Positions 43,408-52,847 of a stretch of 64,000 bases of DNA are shown in pieces. The translations under genes and the position numbers were made by a program. This DNA comes from Selaginella moellendorffii. Its lineage: Eukaryota > Streptophyta > Lycopodiopsida > Selaginellales > Selaginellaceae. The stretch covers positions 632,402 through 696,401 of the forward strand of contig NW_003314352.1 in the NCBI RefSeq assembly GCF_000143415.4, written 5' to 3'. The notes beneath the pieces were generated by a model, which saw only the letters and a program-made list of their open reading frames with translations, made no database searches and had not been told where the DNA came from. Positions within the stretch are counted from its first letter, which is position 1; each line of letters starts with the position of its first letter.

Positions 43408-45070
43408 TGTGCGCTTTCTTGCTCCTTCCTGGTTTTCCCGCAAGAAATCCAGCTCTAGAGCGCCATGGCCGCCGGATTGAGCGATCTCACAACGACATCG
43501 TTGTCTAGTTGCTGGAGCGCGCGCGCAAGAAGAGAGAGAGGGGAGAGAGAGAGAGAAGAGGGAGAGCTTCTTGCTCGGCCGGAGAAGAAAGACGACTCTG
43601 TTGGCCCTAATTTTTCTTTTGCTGACATCCCGTTATTTTATATGGGGAAGGAGGGGCAAAATGCCGGCTCAGGGCATTTTGAGCTTTTTGCCCTAATTTT
43701 ATATTACCAGCTTGGAAGATTGTATTTGATGGATTGATTCATCCAAGCTCTTTTGGAAGATTGTAATTGATGGATTGATTGATCCAAGTTCCTCTGGAAG
43801 ATTGTATTTGATGGATCAAGCTCCTGGCTTGCGTACCTTCGCTTCTCTATTTTAATGAATAGAAGAGAAAGAAAGCCCCTTTCGTTTTCTAGAGACTGGG
43901 CATATGAACAGTGTGCTGTTAAAAACATAGCATGTTGTGGACATGTTGTGTTGTTGTGGGTGGTGGCGCATCGCATCCAAAGTACACGATTGGTTTGGAG
44001 ATCGATTTCCATGGGTGAGAGTTTTAGTTGGGCATTTAATCGCATCCTTGGGTTTTCAACACCTTCTTTCTAGGTCTAACCACAAATGCATAAAAGACCT
44101 TGCGAGATTTCGAAGCTTCCCCGTCTACCATGATCACGCTCGAAATTGTGGAATATCCACCCAGTCAACTCCTGGTCAAAACCCGTTAAAAGCTGTTTGA
44201 CCAAACCAAAACCAAAACCACAAACCTACATCGTTGCATTGAAAGAGTGTAGATGGATAGAGCTCTTGGCATCATGAGCTCCAAAGATCCTGTCCCAGAG
44301 TATGTGTCAGCGCCGGGGCATGTTAGCCCGTCATGTGTTTGCTGCTCGAGCCAATCCATCACACCAACCGGGGAATAAGAAATTGTTGGAGCGAGCCCGG
44401 CGCGACGATCATCAAACCCTAACTCCAGCGTCCCCATCAACTTCTCTACCCAAACGACAAATCTTTACATGCAGTGGACGCGCGAGATCACGACCACGAG
44501 CCCTACATTCCAATTGCCAAGGTAGCAATATCAAAATCAATCAAGCACTTGCAAAGGTGTTGGGGGGGCTGGTGTCAATTTTTTCCCCCATCTCCCCCTC
44601 CCTTTCCCCGGCAACTAACAGCCTTCCATGTGGAGGGTGGTTTGTTTCTATAACGACCACGCCCCCCCAGAAGGAAAAAAGAAAAAAAGCCATTCACATT
44701 TCAACATCCACCACATGCCAAGACTATTCACACCACCGTAACTCGTGATTAAAATTTTTGTCCCTCTTATACCATATACAATGCACGAGATTAAACTTTG
44801 GTTATTTTATTCCCACCTTCCGGTCGCTATCAATCATCGCTCCCTCGCCATAGCGTCCCATCCGACGGCCGCCAGCCACCGCCGCGCAACGGTAATGCCC
44901 TCCTTGGATTTGGGATATCCTCCCTGCCGTACGGGGATCCATCACCGTCGTACACGTTCCGTTGCGAAATTGTACATTCCGGCGTGGAATCGGCGAGCGG
45001 TTGGGATCGCTCCGGATCGTTTGTAATCATCGGCCGTGCGTGGCGTGCCTGCTCCTCGTCTTTGTTTCTT
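43408..45070. other. Intergenic with a 41-base triple repeat
   Basis: No gene can be supported in these 1.66 kb. At 43714-43830 a 41-base unit beginning GGAAGATTGTATTTGATGGA occurs three times head to tail (starts 43714, 43755, 43796), the last copy truncated. A CT-rich leader of the pectinesterase gene lies near 43510-43570. Confidence 0.6.
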
Positions 45071-46811
45071 TTAGCAGGGACCGATGCCGAGCTTGCCATA
45101 CTCGAGCTTGCCTTTGGAGACGCCGATGAGAACTTTGGCCGCGTGTTCTAGCACCGTGTTGTTGATGCTCTTGGCGATGCGCCCCGCGGTTCTAAACTCC
45201 TCGGCAGCCTCGGATAGCTTCCTCTGCTGCGTGAAAATGTGGCCGAGCATGTAGTGCCCCCGGGCTTCACCTTCGGTGAAACCGAGCGATTCACAGATTT
45301 GCAAGTACCTGGAAGAAACAAACGTTGTTTAAGTTTCGGTGGGACACGCACACCCCACGGAAAAGAAAATGGAAACGAGGACCTTTTCGTGCACAATCTC
45401 GATGCTCCTAGTTTTCTTCGTCGCAGTAAGAGGTAGGCCAGGTTGCCGACTGCCACGCTTTGATATTCTGGTCTTCGCATGTATGTCGCACACTTCAAAG
45501 CTTTCTGGAAGAAACAGCGGGAAACGTCAAACGAGACAAAAGCGAGGCACTAAACAAAGGAAGTCAACGTACCCTGTGGCTTCGGGCAGCTTCAATCCAA
45601 TTTCCAAGCGCTGCATGAAGGATTCCAGCGTTGGTGTAAGCCATATATTTCCCTTCGAGATCTGCCAGATGCGCATGCTGTTCGTGGCAAGCGAGTGCCT
45701 CCTCATACTGAAACGATATACAACAGCGTGAAGAGCTTTTATACGCTGAATGAATGCAAGCTACTTACTTGCATGATGGCCTCCGTAGACAATTTAAGCT
45801 CACCCATAGGTCCGACCTTCTCAACTTTCTCAGTCTTTAGTTTCTTGTCTTGGTCTTCTTGCAGAGAACAAGCTATGAAGTTGTACCCCATTGCTTCCCC
45901 TTTGGAATCGCCAGTATTTTGGCAGAGCTCGCAAAACCTTTTGTAGTTCTCCACAGCTCGAGTGTAATCCTGACCTTTGCGTAAAATACACATATGTTCC
46001 ACATCCGCAACTCATAAACCCGAACAATGCATACCTGGCCATTGTCATAAAGAACACCCAGACAGAGGACAGCTGAGGCTTCCTGTTTCATTTGGCTCGG
46101 ATCATTCATTCGTCTGATTGATTCCAAGAGCACATTCTTGTCCACAATCTCATCCTTGAATGCACCTATATGGTTCGCACATCATCGACTTGTTACCATG
46201 AGAATAGAAAAAGTACAATCTGATATACCGTGGCCTCCCTTTTCAATCGCAGTTTCCTGCTCCTCGGGACTTATCCTAGCTGCCGAACTGTACTCCGGAG
46301 GAACGCTGATGCGTAAGAAGCTCGATATTGGCTTGCAGAGTTCCAAGTCTGTGTATAAGAAAATAAGAAACAGCTGCTACTCTCGGGTGTCTACGTACCT
46401 GCAAACTGCACACTTTCTTTTGTCTGCCTCAACAAAATCCCAGTCACTTGACGACCCTCGCCATCGAATACTTGCTCATGCCTGTCTAGGAAGAAACGCA
46501 CGTCTAGAATTCACTACAGTATTAAGGCTCTCACCAAAGTCGTAGTCCAGTGGCTGTTTTGTTAAGCTTTGCACCGATGTTTGACACAGGCGCTCTTAAA
46601 CCTGGAAGCATCAACGTAGCGCTTGTGAGAAAAATAAAATCTTAGCAGGAGCTGAAATTCACCTTCGGCTCGACCGGGTGGCTTTGTGACCAGAGCTCTT
46701 TTGATCCATCCCGGTGTCGTTCCCCGACTGTCCGGCCTTTCTTTGCTTTGCAAGCTCGCGAGAACGTCCTGAAAGAATTATCAACCTCACTCACGCAGTG
46801 TTAGAACGCAT
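45071..46811 (-). CDS. TPR-repeat protein
   Basis: A solenoid protein built of tetratricopeptide repeats; function unknown. Ten exons (46811-46795, 46727-46663, 46601-46535, 46481-46399, 46348-46229, 46165-46035, 45969-45769, 45707-45573, 45504-45383, 45308-45071) close in frame to 392 aa. TPR-like units are seen in ASAVLCLGVLYDNGQDYTRA, GDSKGEAMGYNFIA, AYTNAGILHAALGNWIEAA, SVAVGNLAYLLLRRRKL and GHYMLGHIFTQQRKLSEAAE. The first exon is only 17 bases (MRSNT plus two bases); it was inferred because no in-frame Met exists in exon 2 and the joined frame is exact. The order of repeats recalls TTC29-type proteins of motile cilia, which would fit a plant with swimming sperm, but that link is a guess. 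Confidence 0.78.
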
Positions 46812-46940
46812 TCTCGCCTCTTCTTCTTGTTCTTCTTATGCTTCTCGACTTCTCCTACCAGCTAAAACCTATAGAAGCAAACCACCACTGAAGAACTGAT
46901 TTTCCTTTGTCTTCTCCTTCTTCCACTTCTTTTACTTCTT

Positions 46941-47591
46941 TCACGCAAAAGCCTTCCCTTTGACGACCAGCGGATGATTCAATAGAGTCTTGCATCCAAG
47001 CCTGCTGCTCTCACTCGACATGAAGCACGTCTCACACTGGCAGCACGCACTCTCCCTGGCGATCTGCGGACCCAAAAATCTCCTGGGCTTCACCACAACA
47101 CCCGACCCAAGAAGACGCTGCTCTGGTTCTATCATCTCAGGTGACCGGGCCCTTACTCTCCATCGCAGCCTCTTCTTGGCCACAAATCCCTCCTGCTCCA
47201 GCAAGATTTGCTCCTTCTCCGCCGGCGTCAGCTCCTTCTCCACGATCACAACCTCCTCCTCCTTCTCCAGCCTGTATTTCTTGCCATCCGCGGTGTGCTT
47301 CTCCTTGAGCCGCTCCCTCCACGACGACGGGATCTCAAACCCCGTCGAATCCTTCTCATCGAATGGAAGTACCTCCTCGATCGGGATCCGGAGATCCGGC
47401 CGGAGGGGATTGATGTCAGGCCTCCTCACCGGCTTGAGCGTGAAATCCAGCGGCTTCCTGTAGGCGCGCTTGCTCTCCTTGTCGTGGAGCTTGTCCTTGA
47501 GCCATAGATCCGCCGTGCGCGGATACGTCCCCAGCTGGTGGGCGCCAGAGGCGCCCCTCTTGAGCAGATCGGCTCTCTCTAGCCACCACAT
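46941..47591 (-). CDS. Basic protein of unknown function
   Basis: I do not recognise it. One open frame of 216 codons from the ATG at 47591. The N terminus MWWLERADLLKRGASGAHQL and YPRTADLWLKDKL precede a highly charged, Lys/Glu/Arg-rich middle (PSSWRERLKEKHTADGKKY, LTPAEKEQILLEQEG). Near the C terminus there is a Cys cluster (CCQCETC). A GTAAGG donor near 47155 and a CAG acceptor near 47065 could define an intron, which would change the last third. A short basic frame (EKHKKNKKKRRE) around 46820-46850 might be a further exon. The charged profile would fit an RNA- or ribosome-associated protein, but that is only composition. It is 216 bases from the LHY stop and 129 bases upstream of the TPR start, same strand. 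Confidence 0.55.
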   Translation of the reverse strand: MWWLERADLLKRGASGAHQLGTYPRTADLWLKDKLHDKESKRAYRKPLDFTLKPVRRPDINPLRPDLRIPIEEVLPFDEKDSTGFEIPSSWRERLKEKHTADGKKYRLEKEEEVVIVEKELTPAEKEQILLEQEGFVAKKRLRWRVRARSPEMIEPEQRLLGSGVVVKPRRFLGPQIARESACCQCETCFMSSESSRLGCKTLLNHPLVVKGKAFA

Positions 47592-47807
47592 TCTCGCCCG
47601 GAGAAAGGATCTGCTCGCCTCCTCGCAAGAACCCTAATCGCGGGGCGCTAAGGCCCGTTGGATGGTGTGGATCCAACGGCTTCCGAGCAAGCCCCGCCAA
47701 AAGTCACAAGACCTTTTGGCCCTTTAATATCGACCAGATAGAAGATTCGAACCAAGGATCGGTCCGGAGAAAATAATATACAAGGAGAGAAGCTACGCAA
47801 ACACACA

Positions 47808-50376
47808 CTAGCTTTGCTTCACTTCCTCTTCCATCAAATGCCTCGCAATATTTCTCGACGAAGCTGATACTAGATGGTCCTGAAGAGCACAGGTCGATGA
47901 TCCTCGCTCCTCCTTGACGTTCAATCTGTTATTCACAGCGGTGCTATCACTCGGAGCATTGGCGCTGCTTCTCTTTGGATTTGCTCCTCCACCACTGCTA
48001 CCACTGCCTTTACCATCACCACCACTGGTATCACCACCACTAGCATTGTTGCTCGTCGTTGTCCGGCAGTATGGCACGAACCCGGACCTTCTTCTGCCCT
48101 TGCTCGCAGAGCTGGAGAGGATAGACGAGAGCAAACTGGTATCCGAGGCCATGCTGGAGATTCCAAAGCTACTGCTGCTGCTGCTGGTCCTGTTGTTCGT
48201 GATCTTGTCGATGTCAAGGTTGCTGTTTTGTTTGCTCCACTCGCTGACAGTCTCCAGATCGCTCGTCTCACTCTCTGGCAAAGATTTCCTCTCATGCTGC
48301 TGCTGCTGCTGCTGGTCTTGTTGGAAACTGTTCCTCTGAGAAAACGTCTGAGGTAGCTTCTGGTGTGAGAAGAGAGCTTGGAACGCCATTCGGCCCTGGG
48401 AAAAAAAGATGGATGTCTTTAAACAGAAAAGGAAACGAAAAGGCTAACCCCTTGAGACACTTCCTTGCGTTGCTCCCCGTCCGAGCCGCTGCTACGAGCC
48501 GGCCTTGGATTTCTCTGGAACCTCCGGAACCGAGAGCAGTGATGACTGCTGGCATGCTGGAAGCTTGGAGCTTTGAATGAAGCAGCTTCCTCGGTTAAAG
48601 CCTCTTCTCCCTCACTCTTATTCTTGTCGGACGAGGACTCCTCACTCTTCGCCGTGGCTTGAGCGGTGCCGCAGTGCGACGAGTTGGAGCTCGGGCCGCT
48701 GTTTCCAGATGCGTCTCCGTCACCATTCCCTTGTCCACCAGCGTCGCAGTGCCCGTTGCCATCGTCGCTTCCAGACGAGGAAGGAGGTTGATCCTCTTTG
48801 AGAGATCGCGACTTCACTCGCCTCTTTCCAGCGTCCTTGTTTTCGAAGCTGCTGCTCAGCCTCTTAGAACTCGGTGAAATGTTCGAGTTGTCGTCATCAT
48901 CTTGTGGCATTTCATCAATGCCATCCGGCTTCCTGTTTTTCGCTCCTCCGTGACGCTGGTCATGCCTGTCCGTCATGTGAACTTCTGGATGAGGAACCAT
49001 GCACTGAGGAAGGAAAGTCGGCTGTACAGAACCTTGCAATGCCCACCACGCTGAAGCTGCAGCGATCGTTGCAGCAGCAAAAGCAGCAGGGGAGTTGTCT
49101 GTGTTGTAGACGTCAGATGGTGTGCCCGTCAATACAGTTCTTATGACGGATGAAGTTAAGTCGTTGACATTGGGCAGGGTTGGCCAGTGTGGTGTCCCTG
49201 CCGCTGCCGCAGTATAAACTGAAGGTTGCCACAGAGGAAACGTCGGGTTACCTCCTCGGTCCATCCCCAGGTTGCAGAAGCTATAAGGCGGCGAGACTCT
49301 GTCCGAACCTTGCAAGCTCTCCCAAAACTTTGAGTAGTACAGCGCCACCAGCTCCTGTTGTTGATCAGCTACCGTCGAGGTTCCATCCTTGTTTGATCGG
49401 TTGTCACTTTGGCCGTTCGAGCTGTCATTCTCGGAAACCAGCATGCTAATGTCTGAGGCATTCTTTTCCCGTACTTCTTCAGATTCAGCGCCTGTAGCAT
49501 CTTCCGGCACTTGCCCGTTCACCATCACTGCTCGAGTAACCGTAGGGACTACAACTGTATGACCGAATAACTTAAGCTCTTCCTGACATTTTTCCAGTAC
49601 TTTTTCCATTGCCATAGTGGTAAGGCACTGCACAACCAGAACGATAGTAAAGACCAGCTTCGTAACAAGGAGAACGGCAAAGAAGATCGTACCTGTTTTC
49701 CGTCACAATCTGTTATAGGAAGAGCTCCTGGAGAAACTTCCATGCTTGCCTTACGCGGATACGGATGGCTTGGCTTTCGCTTCGGCCTAGGTGGAGGAAT
49801 ATCAATATCTTGAGCCGTACCTGGAACGATGCTTCCAGTTGCCTGTTCTTTTTCCAACTGGAAGGGAAACAAAGAAAAACCCCAAGTTCATTCCAAGTCC
49901 TTCAAACTCATTCCTTCAAACGCACCTTCGAGAAGAATTTTTGAGCATGGCTCCTTATCTGGACTGCAGTTTTGGTGCCAATATGTTCTGGAAAGAAAGA
50001 AAACTCAAATCAAAACTCCATGGTAAAGCTCTAGAACCTCACCTTCAATCCGACGCCATGCCCGACCATAGAGTTTCAAAGCCTCTAGAAACTTTTGATG
50101 TTCTTCTTCCGTCCACCTCTCTCGCTGCTTGGTGATCGTGTATGGCTTCCTTACCTGGATCAAAGGAAACTCCTTTGGTTGCGGACAAAACCAAAGCCCA
50201 CGCCCACCTTGAAAAGTGAATCATCTCCAACCTCACCGAGCTGGTGCTTCACTGCCGGATCTCCCGGTAGAAAATTGGTTTCATCTCGCCCATCCTATGG
50301 CAGTCCCGAAAATCATTCACAAACAATTCCATGAAAGGCGGACCTGGCTGTACTTCCTCGCAGGTAAATCAGTCAT
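47808..50376 (-). CDS. LHY: LHY/CCA1-type clock MYB transcription factor
   Basis: A morning-phased repressor of the plant circadian clock that binds evening elements. Seven exons (50376-50344, 50294-50208, 50154-50043, 49987-49926, 49857-49693, 49627-48449, 48395-47808) give 741 aa. The single MYB repeat reads [20 protein letters not shown] ... [29 protein letters not shown], with the SHAQKF hallmark. Next comes [17 protein letters not shown], diagnostic for the LHY/CCA1/RVE family. The C terminus has [19 protein letters not shown] and [12 protein letters not shown], which separate LHY/CCA1 from RVE8-type proteins. The ATG at 50376 overlaps the stop of a seven-codon upstream ORF. Poly-Gln, Ser and Gly runs occur in the C half. 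Confidence 0.95.
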
Positions 50377-50399
50377 CACGATTCCGGCCTCTCGACCAT
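50376..50399 (-). promoter_or_regulatory. Upstream ORF overlapping the LHY start codon
   Basis: An ATG at 50399 opens a seven-codon frame (MVERPES) whose stop TGA shares bases with the LHY ATG (TGATG at 50378-50374). The arrangement would favour stop-and-reinitiate translation, or leaky scanning, if this ATG lies in the LHY leader. Confidence 0.55.
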
Positions 50400-51657
50400 G
50401 TGGCAAATCCTCGAAACACTGAAAGAAGAGAGCTAGATCCTCGCATAAACATTGCCCAAAGAGATCATAGATACCGGATAGAACCAAATTGAGATCAACT
50501 ACCTCTCCAAGCGAGAAATCTCTGAATCACGATAAATCTCTGGCGCCTTCGCTCGGATCGAGAGGATCACTGGCCCCAACGCCGCCTGGATCGCTGCCTC
50601 ATCGTCGCCTACGCCTCCAAACCCTAGAAACCTCCATGACAACACACGCAGCCACTATGGATGATCCATTCTGGCAAAGGGAAAAATGAAAACAATGCGA
50701 GATAAAACTCAAGAGATTTCCTTTTTTTGTTTCTCTCCTTTTTTCCTCTCCGTGTTCTTTTTTCTAGATTGTTTGTTAAAGGAGTGGCTCGTGGAAGAGA
50801 ACGCATCTCCTGCGCCCTTGCTACCTACCAAGCAAGAAAGCACCTGGTTTTTCGACCCCCTCGCTCTCGTTTGCTCTGATGCGTGCTACCTGCCTACACC
50901 GCATCTTCGACTCGGTAGACAGGCAGCAGCCGGTCGTCGATGCTCACTAAGAAATCTATACGGTCAGGATATTTTCCACAGAAAATGCGGTAGTTTCTAA
51001 CCAGTGGTCTTCTTAAAGAATATTCCTATCCCACTCTATACTGGATAAACGAAATTTTTTATCAATGCTTTATCACGACCAGATTTTGCGGGATTTCATT
51101 TCTAGGAAAGCCAGCCACACGCTCCAGCCAAGCCCACACAGCCACAAATGTGCGCTACGGCGGCTTTACACTTTTTCCTCGTGGGGCTCATAGAACGCCA
51201 CGTCGGTGCGTAAAATATCTGCTCATTGACGGCCCGGATTCGATGGATCCAACGGCTGTTCCAAAGCTTAAATCTTCTTCTGATTTGTCAGGTAGATTGC
51301 CCTGGGAAAGGAAGCTCCAAAAACTTCAGGCTCCCGCAGTGATGATCTCATTGCTGGCAGGGCTGAATTGTGATAATTCGGTGCTGCAAGATGATCGTGC
51401 CAAATGCCTGCCTAAGTAGCCACAGATTTGTAAATGGCATCGAGCAGAATAACATCATATACAAAGCTCTCATATTTTTCCTTCTCTTTCATACGATGCC
51501 CTGTGTATCCTCGCCTACTTTCCAATCTTGGACTTCCAAAACACTTCCATGATCGGTTCAAAATATCTATAGCCCTGGAAGAACACCGGGAGACACTGAT
51601 CAATGCAATCAACCCAGCATTTAGAGGACGAAGTTATGGGGTTTGTGTTTAAACAAG
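50400..51657. promoter_or_regulatory. Divergent LHY / formiminotransferase spacer with evening elements
   Basis: No gene is seen. Exact evening elements (AAAATATCT) occur at 51212-51220 and 51560-51568, and a LUX-type GATTCG site at 51237-51242. The start codons on either side are those of LHY (minus) and the formiminotransferase-like gene (plus), so the elements could serve either. A decayed TATA-like and T-rich stretch lies near 50705-50770. Confidence 0.55.
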
Positions 51658-52707
51658 ATGCCTCCCAGATTTTTTTGTGCTTTCGGAGAGATGCCAAGCA
51701 TCCTTTTTCGCAAGAAGCTGGCTATGGCGTGCTGCAAGATGTATGTATCCACCTCTTCCAATAGGCAGGCCATGGAGAACATAGAACAAGCAATGCGCGG
51801 CCACCCTCAAGTTCCACTGCTCCATACTTTCCGCGACGAGCATTACGACAGGGTGGGCTACACTCTCGCCGGCAAGTGCGGCTCTACAGCAAGCCGTGAA
51901 AATTTTGCGGACGCCATAGTCGATATGATACGAGCCGCAATATTGAACATTGATCTCCAAAAGCAGTCTGGAAGCCATCCTCGTCTGGGTGTCGTGGACA
52001 ATCTGTGCTTTCATCCACTGGGAAAGGAGGCTTCTATGGATCAAGCAGCTGAATTGGCTAGATCGTGTGCACGAAGTATTGGAGCTAAACTTCAAGGTAA
52101 GCAAAGCTGGTCTTTAAAGAAAAGAGAAACGAATCTATCTCGTTATCCAAGGCTAGATCGACTGACGCAGTACTTATGCTTTGTATGATCTCCAGTTCCA
52201 ACTTTTCTTTATGGTGCTGCTAGTTATGAAAATGTCCCGCTGGACGCAATTCGCAGATCTCTGGGCTACTTTAAGCCGGCAAAGCCTGGGATTTGGCAAG
52301 GATCATCGAACAACACAAGGTTATCACAGCCTCCACAATTCGGCCCAGCTCATTTTCCTGCCAGCACTGGGATTATCACTGCGGGAGCTTGTCCCTGGAT
52401 CGCCAACTACAACATCCCTCTCCAGACAGGCGATCTCCAAGCCGCTCGGAGAATCGCTCGCAGCGTGTCGCAGAGAGGCGGCGGCCTGGCTCACGTCCAG
52501 GCGATGGCTCTGGCTCACGGCGTGGACTCGATCGAGATTGCGTGCAACTTGCTCGATGTCCACGAGACCAGCCCTTCGAGTGTGCAGAGCTTCGTGGAGC
52601 TCCTGGCTAGAGACGAGCCATCAGTGGAACGAGTCTGCCTTGGCTACTTGACAAATCTCCAAGAGGAGTCCATCTTGGAGCTCGCAATGGAGAAGATGGA
52701 ACCTTGA
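51658..52707 (+). CDS. Glutamate formiminotransferase-like (FTCD N-domain family) protein
   Basis: Member of the formiminotransferase N-terminal family; in animals FTCD moves a formimino group from formiminoglutamate to tetrahydrofolate, while the plant homologues are of uncertain role and likely bind folate. Two exons (51658-52096 and 52196-52707) give 316 aa. Conserved blocks are CCKMYVSTSSNR, YDRVGYTLAGK, HPRLGVVDNLCFHPLG, PTFLYGAASYENVPL, the glycine-rich GIITAGACPWIANYNIPL and QAMALAHG. A later Met at 51724 (MACCKMY) aligns better with the family's usual start; the extra 22 residues could be a targeting extension. There is no cyclodeaminase domain. Confidence 0.88.
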
Positions 52708-52847
52708 AAAGGATCTATGAGATTTCATAAATAATTATTTTATAAGAAATAAAGGCCATTTAAAGTTATTTCTAATCATTGTTTTTAAATGAATTTATTG
52801 AAGAAACCCTAGGGATTTTAGGTAAAGTATAATAGGTTTCGTGGATA

